A stretch of 64,000 bases of DNA, from the NCBI GenBank assembly GCA_009926135.1, contig RFPL01000006.1, positions 62,001 through 126,000 on the forward strand, in the 5' to 3' direction. The stretch is from Sphingomonadaceae bacterium (GTDB lineage: Bacteria; Pseudomonadota; Alphaproteobacteria; Sphingomonadales; Sphingomonadaceae). Shown here piece by piece: positions 36,473 to 44,544 of this stretch. Position 1 is the stretch's first letter, and every line of letters begins with the position of its first letter. Under the pieces are notes generated by a model. It had not been told where the DNA came from and ran no database searches. It was given only the letters and a program-made list of their open reading frames with translations. Made by a program: the position numbers and the translations under genes.

Positions 36473-36831
36473 TTGGACAACCGGCCCGACCTGACCCTGT
36501 CTCTAGCGCTGTCCCAGTTCGACCAGATCAGCAGCGGCGCTGGTATCGGCCTTGGCGTGGTCCACCAGTCGAGGAGTTCGCTGCGATCCGCACGCTGGCA
36601 ACGACAACCCGCCAGCCGACTTTCACCCGCGTCGATGAAGCGTTGTGCTTCCAGGCGAACGAGCGCGTCGAGTTCCAGATCAACGGCGAGAACCTGTTCG
36701 ATGGGGACTATTTTTTGGACGCGCATAGCAATAACAACGTATCGCCCCGAGCGCCGATCAACGGGCGCTTCAACGCCCGTTTGAAATTCTTACCGGTCGG
36801 CTTCCCGTTCGCCGGGAAAACGGGAGAATGA
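36473..36831 (+). pseudogene. 3' remnant of a TonB-dependent (catecholate-type) receptor, frameshifted
   Basis: Two frames each give part of a receptor C-terminus. One (from 36473) reads F-D-Q-I-S-S-G-A-G-I-G-L-G-V-V-H-Q-S-R. The other continues E-F-A-A-I-R-T-L, T-F-T-R-V-D-E-A-L, then E-F-Q-I-N-G-E-N-L-F-D-G-D-Y-F and A-H-S-N-N-N-V-S-P-R-A-P-I-N-G-R-F, ending near L-K-F. These are the last strands of Fiu-type siderophore receptors. The change of frame is near 36560-36580, and nothing of the roughly 600 preceding residues remains. Confidence 0.75.
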
Positions 36832-36842
36832 GGAGACAATTG

Positions 36843-37271
36843 ATGCGAATGTTCGTTTTGGTCCTGGCTCTGCTTTCGTCGCCTGCCATCGCATCGACGA
36901 CTGCGATAATGTACCGTGATCCCGGGTGTGGATGTTGCGAGCAGTGGGCGGCACAAGTCCGCAAGGCGCTCGGCAAGGCCTTCAATGTGGTTGACGCTTC
37001 CAGCCGGGTGGCGCTTCAAGCACGATACGGGATTCGCCCTAACCTTCGCTCGTGCCACACTGCTCTTATCGACGGCTTAGCCTTCGAAGGTCACGTTCCG
37101 ATCGAGGACATGCGGCGAGTGCTTGCGGCCAGGCCGAGAGGGGTGACCGGCCTTGCGGTCGGCGGCATGCCCCTGGGGTCGCCCGGGATGGAAGTGCCAG
37201 GGCAAGCGCCGCAGCGCTTTGTGGTGTACGCCCTCGGTGCTGGGGTGCCGAGTGTCTACGCACGGCATTGA
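36843..37271 (+). CDS. DUF411 metal-binding protein
   Basis: A 142-residue exported protein (signal peptide to A-I-A, about 18 residues). It has the DUF411 features Y-R-D-P-G-C-G-C-C-E-Q-W, S-C-H-T-A-L-I-D-G-L-A-F-E-G-H-V-P and G-L-A-V-G-G-M-P-L-G-S-P-G-M-E. GAGGAG precedes the ATG. DUF411 proteins (CopG-like) are periplasmic, often lie in copper operons, and are thought to bind copper through the C-G-C-C and Met residues. It directly follows the receptor remnant and may once have been co-transcribed with it. Confidence 0.88.
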   Translation: MRMFVLVLALLSSPAIASTTAIMYRDPGCGCCEQWAAQVRKALGKAFNVVDASSRVALQARYGIRPNLRSCHTALIDGLAFEGHVPIEDMRRVLAARPRGVTGLAVGGMPLGSPGMEVPGQAPQRFVVYALGAGVPSVYARH

Positions 37272-37343
37272 CCGTCAAAGGTGCTGTCCTGGCCGAGGCA
37301 TCGGCGGAAGCTAAGCAGGGATAACGCTGCAAATCGCGCATCC

Positions 37344-37382
37344 CCCCGAGTGGGCCGTCCCAGATGCGCGGCCTTCTCGGGG
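37344..37382 (+). terminator. hairpin after the DUF411 gene
   Basis: CCCCGAG (37344-37350) pairs with CTCGGGG (37376-37382) and GGCCG with CGGCC inside. It lies 73 nt past the stop. There is no following T-run, so confidence is moderate. Confidence 0.4.
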
Positions 37383-37530
37383 CTACTGCCGGGAAGATAC
37401 CCCCGCCTTTCCAATGAGCGCGCGCAGTGAACCTTCGGGTGGACAGCTGCGCCCAAAGATAGCACCAGCAGACTGCAGATTTGCCTGCGACAAGATTCTC
37501 AGTGGAGGGCACCCATGTCCGAAAATCGTG

Positions 37531-37555
37531 AGGGGTGGTCGGTCGCTGTGCGTAT
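37531..37555 (+). promoter_or_regulatory. ECF-type promoter ahead of the FixL-like kinase
   Basis: AGGGG at 37531 and GTGCGTAT at 37548-37555 at the same 17-nt offset as the copper promoters. A leader of about 108 nt would precede the kinase start. It links this two-component pair to the proposed sigma regulon. Confidence 0.58.
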
Positions 37556-37670
37556 TCTGGAACGAAGGCTCAGCGCGTGAACCGGAAGATTCCATTCGCA
37601 TGTTTCCAATGATTGCCCGAAGCGACTTTCGCCAGGACCGGGCTTTCCGCCCGCGGGTCACAAGCGTGGC

Positions 37671-39221
37671 GTGCTAGACATGGCGGGCGATTGGCACAGG
37701 CCGGCCCCGGATGGCAACCAGCCAGACCTGCCTCGGCTCGCCTATCTCGCTTTCCTGAGCGCCCCTGGGCATTTTTTCGTTCTGCTCGACAGTCGTGGCC
37801 AGATCCTGGCGCTGAGCGACGACGAAGGGCACGCCGACCATTGGTGTCCGGCCGATGTTATCGGTCAGTCTCACGAAATCTTCTACGCGCCCGATGAAGC
37901 CGCTTCCGGCCTTCCGGTTGCCGATCTTGAAGCTGCCCGGCGTGGCCAGTCATTTGAGCGCAATGGGTGGCGGGTCCGCCAATCGGGCTTGGAATATCTC
38001 GCGCATGTGTCGTTTGCCGCCTTGCGCGACGGCGACCGATTGCTGGGCTATTTCTGCATCGCGCGCGATGTCACCGAAGAGGCCGCAGTCCGCGAGGCGA
38101 TGGAAGCGCGCGAGCAGCATTTGAACTCGATCCTGGCGACCGTTCCGGACGCCATGATCGTGATCGATGAGCGCGGCAGGATCTCCTCCTTCAGCGCCGC
38201 TGCGGAACGATTGTTCGGCTATGAGGAAAAAGAGCTGCTCGGGGCGAACGTATCTTGCCTGATGCCGGCACCGGATCGCGAACGCCACGACGACTATCTG
38301 GAGCGCTACTGCACGACTGGCGACAAGCGGATCATCGGGATCGGCCGGGTCGTGACCGGACAACGGCGCGATGGAACGACCTTTCCGCTTGAACTCTCGG
38401 TCGGCGAGGCAGGCAAGGATGGCGAACGGATATTCACGGGCTTCATCCGCGATCTGACCGAAAAGGAGCGGGACGAGCTCAAACTCAAGGAACTGCAAGC
38501 CGAACTGGTCCACGTCTCGCGGCTGAGCGCCATGGGTACCATGGCATCGACGCTCGCTCACGAACTCAACCAGCCGTTGACCGCCGTGGCAAACTATCTC
38601 GAGGAATCGCGCGACATGCTCGGCGAGGCGAGCGACGAGAACGCGATCATCATGCGCGAAGCGCTCGCGGAAGCTGCAAACGAGACGTTTCGGGCAGGCG
38701 ACATCGTTCGCAGGCTGCGTGAATTCGTTTCGAAGGGCGAGGTCGACAAACGCGTCGAGCAATTGCCGGGCCTGATCGAGGATGCCGGCCGGCTCGCGCT
38801 AACCGGCGCACGGGAAAGAGGTGTGCGAGCCTTGTTCGACCTCGACCCGCTGGCAACGCCAGTACTGGTCGATCGCGTCCAGATCCAACAGGTTTTGGTC
38901 AATCTGATGCGCAACGCGGTCGAAGCCACTGCGCAATCCCAAGTTCGGGATTTGACCGTCGGAACCAGGCTTCGGCCAGACGGATACGTTGAAGTCACGG
39001 TGCACGATACCGGCCCAGGCATCGCGCCTGACATACGTCCTCGACTGTTCGAGGCCTTCGTCAGCGGCAAGCGGGAAGGAATGGGATTGGGATTGTCGAT
39101 CTGCCGGACGATCGTCGAAGCGCATGGCGGACGGATTTGGGCCGAGCATCCAGACACTGGCGGGACTCGCTTTCACTTCACGCTGATGCATGCGGCCGAG
39201 GAGCAAGCCAATGACCGATAG
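37671..39221 (+). CDS. FixL-like PAS sensor histidine kinase, heme ligand absent
   Basis: A 516-residue soluble kinase. PAS A spans about 22-135 and PAS B about 148-263. The kinase core has H297 in [23 protein letters not shown] and [12 protein letters not shown] and the kinase follow rhizobial FixL closely ([18 protein letters not shown]), but the proximal heme His of FixL (six residues before the conserved Arg, here R226) is R220. So this PAS probably does not bind heme as FixL does. Starts: GTG 37671 or ATG 37680. Overlaps the FixJ-like gene. Confidence 0.9.
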   Translation: MLDMAGDWHRPAPDGNQPDLPRLAYLAFLSAPGHFFVLLDSRGQILALSDDEGHADHWCPADVIGQSHEIFYAPDEAASGLPVADLEAARRGQSFERNGWRVRQSGLEYLAHVSFAALRDGDRLLGYFCIARDVTEEAAVREAMEAREQHLNSILATVPDAMIVIDERGRISSFSAAAERLFGYEEKELLGANVSCLMPAPDRERHDDYLERYCTTGDKRIIGIGRVVTGQRRDGTTFPLELSVGEAGKDGERIFTGFIRDLTEKERDELKLKELQAELVHVSRLSAMGTMASTLAHELNQPLTAVANYLEESRDMLGEASDENAIIMREALAEAANETFRAGDIVRRLREFVSKGEVDKRVEQLPGLIEDAGRLALTGARERGVRALFDLDPLATPVLVDRVQIQQVLVNLMRNAVEATAQSQVRDLTVGTRLRPDGYVEVTVHDTGPGIAPDIRPRLFEAFVSGKREGMGLGLSICRTIVEAHGGRIWAEHPDTGGTRFHFTLMHAAEEQANDR

Positions 39222-39819
39222 GCGCGTCGTTCACCTCGTCGATGACGAAGAAGCCATCCGCAAGTCGGCAGGCTTCGTGCTGTCGCGCGCGGACTACAAG
39301 GTTCTGCCTTATGGATCAGGCGTCGAGTTTCTCAAGTCGGTGAAATCCGCGCCGAAGGGCTGCGTGGTGCTCGACGTTCGCATGCCAGTGATGGATGGGC
39401 TTGAGGTTCAGGCCATCATGGCCGATCGTGGTATCGACATGCCGGTGATCGTCCTTACCGGCCATGGCGACGTCACTGTTGCTGTCCAGGCGATGAAGGC
39501 CGGAGCGGTCGAGTTCCTCGAAAAACCCTTCGAGAAGGCGGCGCTTCTCGGCGCCCTCGAACGAGCGTTCGCGCGGCTTGAACGCAACGATAATCGGGAC
39601 CTTGAAGAGCGGGAGGCGCGAACCCGGATAGCGTCCCTCACGCCGCGCGAACGCGAGATTCTGGAGGGTCTGGCCAAGGGCTATCCCAACAAGACGATCG
39701 CCTATGATCTCGGCTGTTCATCGCGCACCGTCGAGGTCCACCGGGCAAGCCTGATGCAGAAACTCGACGTGCACAGTCTGTCCGATCTGCTGCGGATCGC
39801 CTTTGCAGCGGGTCTTTAG
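39211..39819 (+). CDS. FixJ-family response regulator
   Basis: A 202-residue response regulator with receiver (1-120; [22 protein letters not shown]) and LuxR/NarL-type HTH (about 140-200; [22 protein letters not shown]). GAGGAG lies 8 nt before the ATG, inside the last kinase codons; the genes overlap by 11 nt. The pair resembles FixLJ, but no nif, fix or cytochrome cbb3 gene is in the window, so its targets are unknown. Confidence 0.92.
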   Translation: MTDRRVVHLVDDEEAIRKSAGFVLSRADYKVLPYGSGVEFLKSVKSAPKGCVVLDVRMPVMDGLEVQAIMADRGIDMPVIVLTGHGDVTVAVQAMKAGAVEFLEKPFEKAALLGALERAFARLERNDNRDLEEREARTRIASLTPREREILEGLAKGYPNKTIAYDLGCSSRTVEVHRASLMQKLDVHSLSDLLRIAFAAGL

Positions 39820-39825
39820 ACCAGA

Positions 39826-41142
39826 CTACGGATTATTGGTCTCCCGAAGTTTGATAGCCCGCTTCGACGAGAACCAAAAGATGATGGTGCCAACACCAAC
39901 CACCGAGACCGTGACCAAGGCATTTTGCAATGTTGAATGCGCAATAAGCCAGAGCGTCAGCAGAAATGCGATGGCCGGAATGGTCGAACCTCCCGGAATC
40001 TTGAACTGGCCCGGCTGCGATGGCAATTTGCGCTCGATGACCGGCAAGGCCGCAATACACAGCGCGTAGGTCAACAGCCGGATGATCGTGCTGAGCGTGG
40101 CCAGCCAAACGAATTGCTGCGACACGGCCAGGAGCGCGCTGAACGCACCACAGAACAGAATCGAGTTGACCGGCACATGGGTTCGTTCGTTCACCGCACC
40201 AAACCAGGCCGGCAGCGCGTGGTCACGCGACAAGGCATAGGTCAAGCGCGGCGCGGTGAGTAGTGACGTCAAGCTGCCTCCGCCAACCGAAAAAATGACG
40301 CCAAGGCTGAGCAATATTGCGCCGGTGGGGCCCATCAACCGCTTTGCCAATTCGACGAGGGGCGTCCTGCTCTCTCCGAGATCAGGACCAACCGAGACAG
40401 CAACAAGCTGGATCAGCGCGTAGGCGACCGCGACCGCAACCACCGTTTTGATCAAGGTGCGCGGGATGGCTGATCGCGCGTCGCGCGTCTCGCCAGCGTT
40501 TATCAGGCTGAACTCGAAACCGATAAAGGCATACATGAGAACAAGCAGGGTCTCTCCCAGCGTGTCCGAAGACTCAATCCTGGCACCCGCGATGACACCC
40601 CAGTCGATTTCGGGGATGCCCACGAGGATCAGCAGCAGCAACGGCGCCAGTTTCAGGATGCTGATCAGGTAGAGCGCCGTCATCCCCAGGCGAACGCCGA
40701 AGGCGTTCAGTATCGTGACCAGCGCGATGTAGGCAACGACGGCAATTGTTCGCGGCGCACCGGATTCCAGCACGGGCCACAAGGGAACGGCGTAGCTGAC
40801 AAGCAGGTGGGCGCTGGCCGCGATTGCAGCGACGCGGCTGACATAGATCAGTAACCCGGTCTGAAACCCAATAAAGCGCCCAAAGGCTTCTGTGGTGTAA
40901 ACTATCGGGCCGCCTGTGGTTTCAAAAAAACTGGCATTGCGTGCGAGCGTCAGCGCAACGGTCAGGATCAAAACCCCGCAAATAATGAAGAGCCACGGGC
41001 TGAACGCACCGGCTTGGGCAATGGCCACGGCGGGCAACGCGAATATCCCCGAGCCAATGACGCCGTTCATTGCGATGGTGGCAACGCCGATTTTGCCGAT
41101 TTCCCGCTTTAGGAGCGCCTCAGGGTTGGCTGGGGAACTCAT
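39826..41142 (-). CDS. APC superfamily amino-acid permease
   Basis: A 438-residue permease with 12 predicted helices. The first helix has I-A-M-N-G-V-I-G-S-G-I-F-A-L-P, the APC backbone-binding motif. Its ATG overlaps the stop of the threonine-synthase-like gene (4 nt), which itself overlaps the MetC-like gene, so all three form one operon. The transporter probably imports the amino acid that the two PLP enzymes convert. It is convergent with fixJ with 6 nt between the stops. Confidence 0.9.
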   Translation of the reverse strand: MSSPANPEALLKREIGKIGVATIAMNGVIGSGIFALPAVAIAQAGAFSPWLFIICGVLILTVALTLARNASFFETTGGPIVYTTEAFGRFIGFQTGLLIYVSRVAAIAASAHLLVSYAVPLWPVLESGAPRTIAVVAYIALVTILNAFGVRLGMTALYLISILKLAPLLLLILVGIPEIDWGVIAGARIESSDTLGETLLVLMYAFIGFEFSLINAGETRDARSAIPRTLIKTVVAVAVAYALIQLVAVSVGPDLGESRTPLVELAKRLMGPTGAILLSLGVIFSVGGGSLTSLLTAPRLTYALSRDHALPAWFGAVNERTHVPVNSILFCGAFSALLAVSQQFVWLATLSTIIRLLTYALCIAALPVIERKLPSQPGQFKIPGGSTIPAIAFLLTLWLIAHSTLQNALVTVSVVGVGTIIFWFSSKRAIKLRETNNP

Positions 41143-42320
41143 TGGGCGGCGATCGGTGTGGGCAGATCTTTGTAGCCGTGCGAGGTGGCAATGAGCACGA
41201 CTGTTTCGTCGGCGGCTATCGCGCCATTGCAGCGCAGAGCTTCGAGACCTGTCAGTGTCGCTGCGGCGGAAAGCTCCAGATGGAAGCCATGCTGTGCGAA
41301 CCGCTTCGCATCGCGTATAACAGCCGCGTCATCGACAACCACAGCGCCGCCGCCCGACTGTTGGACGGCCTCAACCGATTGATAAGTGACAGTCGATCCA
41401 GCGATGGAGAATAGCGCAGTTGCACCGGGAAACGAGCCGGTCTGGTCCGCGCCATCAAGCACCATGCTCAGTCGCGGGAACGGTTCGACCACGAACAGTT
41501 TTGGTATGCGTTTGATATGCCCCGCAGCCTTCAACCTTCGGAAACCCTCAAAAATCGCCCAAACAAGATCGCCACGCGAGGTGGGAACGAGAATGGCATC
41601 CACGCCATCTCCCGCTTGTTCGGCCAGTTCATAGGCAATGCTCGTCAGCCCCTCGACGCCGAAATGGTTGCTGCCGACGGGAGGATTGAGATAGTTCGTC
41701 GCCGGGAAGCAGCCCTCTTCCCGAGCCATCTTCGCAACCATATCCCAGCGCTGAAACGAATCCTCGACTTCGACCAGATCAGCGCCTGCCTGGGTAATTG
41801 CCCGGCGAAGGATTGGGGGGGGAGCGGCTGTGACAACGATGGTGCATTCGAGACCCGCCGCCGCCGCATATAGAGCCAGCGATGCTCCGGCATTGCCACT
41901 CGAGGCAGCAACGATCCGGCGAGCCCCGGCATCGAGTGCGCGCGTGACGGTCAGGCAACTTGCCCGATCCTTGTGGGAACCACTGGGATTTTGTCCCTCA
42001 TTCTTGACCAAAACACGCGCGCTGCTGGTCTCAGCCGCCAAGGCCGGGACGCTCACGCACGGTGTCGCGCCTTCGCCCAGCGACACCCATGAAGAATAGG
42101 GCAACCAGTCGGCATAACGCGCCATGCCGCGCGCGCCGGGCTTGGCGATCGTACTTGGCAGCGCGCTGTATTCGGATTTGACCGATGACGGCCGACCGGC
42201 GCTAAGGCATGAAGGGCAGCCCTCGAAGTAATCGCCTACCGTCAGCAGCGCGCCACAGCGAATACAAGAACAGCCCTTCAGGCTATTGTTTAGCAGATGA
42301 ATTTGGCGATCACTCGTCAT
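41139..42320 (-). CDS. threonine-synthase-like PLP enzyme with zinc ribbon
   Basis: A 393-residue fold-type II PLP enzyme. An N-terminal C-x2-C...C-x2-C ribbon (C-I-R-C and C-P-S-C, about residues 18-39) precedes the catalytic part. The PLP lysine is in N-P-S-G-S-H-K-D-R-A-S, the phosphate-binding loop is S-S-G-N-A-G-A-S. This matches threonine synthase paralogues and cysteate/diaminopropionate-type lyases. Since it lies between a MetC-like gene and a permease and no thrA or thrB is present, a catabolic elimination role is more likely than threonine synthesis; inference. Confidence 0.85.
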   Translation of the reverse strand: MTSDRQIHLLNNSLKGCSCIRCGALLTVGDYFEGCPSCLSAGRPSSVKSEYSALPSTIAKPGARGMARYADWLPYSSWVSLGEGATPCVSVPALAAETSSARVLVKNEGQNPSGSHKDRASCLTVTRALDAGARRIVAASSGNAGASLALYAAAAGLECTIVVTAAPPPILRRAITQAGADLVEVEDSFQRWDMVAKMAREEGCFPATNYLNPPVGSNHFGVEGLTSIAYELAEQAGDGVDAILVPTSRGDLVWAIFEGFRRLKAAGHIKRIPKLFVVEPFPRLSMVLDGADQTGSFPGATALFSIAGSTVTYQSVEAVQQSGGGAVVVDDAAVIRDAKRFAQHGFHLELSAAATLTGLEALRCNGAIAADETVVLIATSHGYKDLPTPIAAQ

Positions 42321-43567
42321 GGCAGAGTCCGCATTGATCGAGGCATGGCGGGTTCGGCGCGGCTAGCCCGAAGGCGGGCAAAAGCGTCTTCAAGGTCGCG
42401 CAAAAGATCGTTTGTGGACTCAAGCCCCGCGTGAACGCGGATCAGCGCTCCGTCCTCGATCTTGCCGCAACTGCGGGCCGGGGCAGGCCAGGCGGGAACC
42501 ATCAGGCTTTCAAAACCACCCCAGCTCGAACCGAGCTTGAACAGGCTCAGGCCGTTGAAAAAGGCCGATCGTTCCTTGTCGGACACGGCATCAAGCAGCA
42601 CGCCGAACAAACCCGACGCGCCGGAAAAGTCGCGTTGCCACAAAGCGTGGCCAGGATGATCGGGTAGCGCTGGATAGAGCACTTTGCGGACTTCGGGCTG
42701 CCTCTCGAACCATGCAGCAAGCTCTAGAGCGTTGCGCTGGTGCCGCTCCAAACGGACATCGAGCGTGCGCAGGCCGCGTTGCACCAGATAGCAGTCGTCA
42801 GGACTCGCGGCGCTTCCCCACCGCGCAGCTGCATCCTTTAAGCGCTTGTATATTTCTTCGGTTGCACCAGTCATCGCGCCTAGCATCACGTCCGAGTGGC
42901 CCGAGAGATATTTTGTGGCCGAGGCAATCGATATATCGACGCCATGCTCAATCGGCTTGAAAAAGACCGGTGAAGCCCAGGTATTGTCGAGCGCCGTTAT
43001 GATCCCGCGCTCGCGCGTCACATTGGTAATTGCCCTGGTATCGGCGAGCTCGAAGGTTAGTGAGCCTGGGGTTTCGAGGAAAACCATGCGCGTATTGGGG
43101 CGGAGGAGCGAGGCAATTCCGGCGCCGATCTCTGGCGAGAAATAGGAGACCTCAATCCCGAGACCGGTCAGAACCTCATCACAAAAGCGGCGCGTTGACC
43201 GGTATGCCGTGTCGATAACGAGCAGGTGATCGCCTGCTTTGAGGAACGCAGAAAGGGCTAGTGTTATCGCTGCAGTGCCGGAGGATGTGAGGACAGTCCC
43301 GAACCCATGCTCGAGGTCCGCAATCGCGGCTGCCAAAGCATGATTGGTTTCGGTACCGTACAGTCCGTAGATAACGCCATCATAGATGTGGCGATGCCGG
43401 TTGAGATAGTCCTCGACGGTATCGTAAACTATCGTCGATGCGCGATGGACCGGCGGATTGAGCAGGCCTGCTGTGCGCCCCGAACGGGAGTTTGCATGCA
43501 CAAGCATCGTCGCATCCGCGTTAGCCTGGCCTTGCCCGTCGCCCGTGTCACCCTCCCGCTCAGTCAT
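42317..43567 (-). CDS. cystathionine beta-lyase-like PLP enzyme (MetC family)
   Basis: A 416-residue Cys/Met-metabolism PLP enzyme of fold type I. Landmarks: S-S-G-T-A-A-I-T (PLP phosphate), E-T-P-G-S-L-T-F-E, D-N-T-W-A-S-P, the PLP lysine in S-A-T-K-Y-L-S-G-H-S-D, and the C-terminal S-W-G-G-F-E-S-L-M. The pattern fits MetC beta-lyases more than gamma-synthases. It is the first gene of the operon, 35 nt from the divergent LysR gene that probably controls it. The substrate may be a sulfur amino acid. Confidence 0.88.
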   Translation of the reverse strand: MTEREGDTGDGQGQANADATMLVHANSRSGRTAGLLNPPVHRASTIVYDTVEDYLNRHRHIYDGVIYGLYGTETNHALAAAIADLEHGFGTVLTSSGTAAITLALSAFLKAGDHLLVIDTAYRSTRRFCDEVLTGLGIEVSYFSPEIGAGIASLLRPNTRMVFLETPGSLTFELADTRAITNVTRERGIITALDNTWASPVFFKPIEHGVDISIASATKYLSGHSDVMLGAMTGATEEIYKRLKDAAARWGSAASPDDCYLVQRGLRTLDVRLERHQRNALELAAWFERQPEVRKVLYPALPDHPGHALWQRDFSGASGLFGVLLDAVSDKERSAFFNGLSLFKLGSSWGGFESLMVPAWPAPARSCGKIEDGALIRVHAGLESTNDLLRDLEDAFARLRASRAEPAMPRSMRTLP

Positions 43568-43602
43568 AGCTTGCCTTTGATACAGGGATATAGGTTATAA
43601 CG

Positions 43603-44544
43603 ATGACGAATGACTCGCGGGACAGAAATATGAACCTTCGCCAGTTGGAAGCTTTTCGCGCCGTGATGTTGTCTGGATCCGTAACGCAGGCGGCCAATTC
43701 CCTTCACATTTCCCAGCCAGCGGTCAGCAAGTTGCTCGCCGATTTGGAGCACCAGGTCGGCTTCAAACTGTTCGTGCGCTCGAAAGGGGTTGCGCTGACT
43801 ATCACCCCCGAAGCAGACATCTTCTTTCACGAGGTCGAGCGCAGCTTTGCAGGCATTGCGGTTTTGAAGCGGGCTGCCGAGGACATCCGCAACACATCGA
43901 CGGGGACGCTGCGTATTGCCGCTCTTCCCGCTCTCGCCGTCAGTTTTTTGCCATCGGTCATCAAGACCTTTCGCAGCCGGCATCCGGGCGTTTCGATCCA
44001 GTTGCAAACGCGAAGCTCTTCGACGGTCAGGCAATGGATGGCCAACCAACAGTTCGACATCGGGCTCGCGACGCCCTCGCGTGAATTGCCAGGCATCGCG
44101 ATGGTACCTTTCCTCAAGTGCCCCGGCGCCTGCGTTGCACCGCCGGGTCATCGGCTCGGCGCCAAGGGCAGCATAAGGCCTGCCGATTTGCGCGGAGAGC
44201 CGTTCATTTCGCTCGCACTGGAAGATCGGACGCGTCATCGCATCGATCGCGTTTTCGAAGACGCAGGGATCGAGCGCGACATGATTATTGAGACGCAATA
44301 TGCCATGACAATTTGCGCCTTGGTGCTGCAAGGTCTGGGCTGTTCCATCCTGAATCCTATCACTGCGGCCGATTATGTCGATCAGGGGTTGGTCGTCAGG
44401 CCGTTCGAGCCGATCGTCTCGTTCGACTATATGCTGTTTACTTCTGAGTTGCGCCCCGTGTCGCAAGTGGCCCAGGCCTTTATCGCGATCCTTGAAGAAC
44501 ATCGCGACGCCTTTTTGGACACGGGGCGTTTGACGCTCGATTAG
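43603..44544 (+). CDS. LysR-family transcriptional regulator
   Basis: A 313-residue LTTR. The winged HTH (M-N-L-R-Q-L-E-A-F-R-A-V-M-L-S-G-S-V-T-Q-A-A) begins at residue 10, so an ATG at 43630 could be the true start. The effector domain spans about 95-300. The fold and N-terminal sequence resemble regulators of opine and amino-acid catabolism (OccR/NocR type). It is divergent from the metC-like operon and its stop overlaps the stop of the convergent TonB receptor by 4 nt, so it is a likely regulator of both. Confidence 0.92.
   Translation: MTNDSRDRNMNLRQLEAFRAVMLSGSVTQAANSLHISQPAVSKLLADLEHQVGFKLFVRSKGVALTITPEADIFFHEVERSFAGIAVLKRAAEDIRNTSTGTLRIAALPALAVSFLPSVIKTFRSRHPGVSIQLQTRSSSTVRQWMANQQFDIGLATPSRELPGIAMVPFLKCPGACVAPPGHRLGAKGSIRPADLRGEPFISLALEDRTRHRIDRVFEDAGIERDMIIETQYAMTICALVLQGLGCSILNPITAADYVDQGLVVRPFEPIVSFDYMLFTSELRPVSQVAQAFIAILEEHRDAFLDTGRLTLD

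Larger units (their letters stand above)
37272..37670. other. 399-bp intergenic region with hairpin and ECF-type promoter
   Basis: It contains a terminator-like hairpin (37344-37382) behind the DUF411 gene and the fifth ECF-type promoter (37531-37555) ahead of the FixL-like kinase. No coding frame is convincing in it. Confidence 0.5.

Noticed and set aside
39818..39845. AGACCA...TGGTCT hairpin between fixJ and the permease as a bidirectional terminator
   Set aside because: The stem is only 6 bp, overlaps both stop codons and has no T-run.
43911..43925. CTGCGTATT inside the lysR gene as a further ECF-type promoter
   Set aside because: It lies within coding sequence and the AGGG block at 17 nt is missing.
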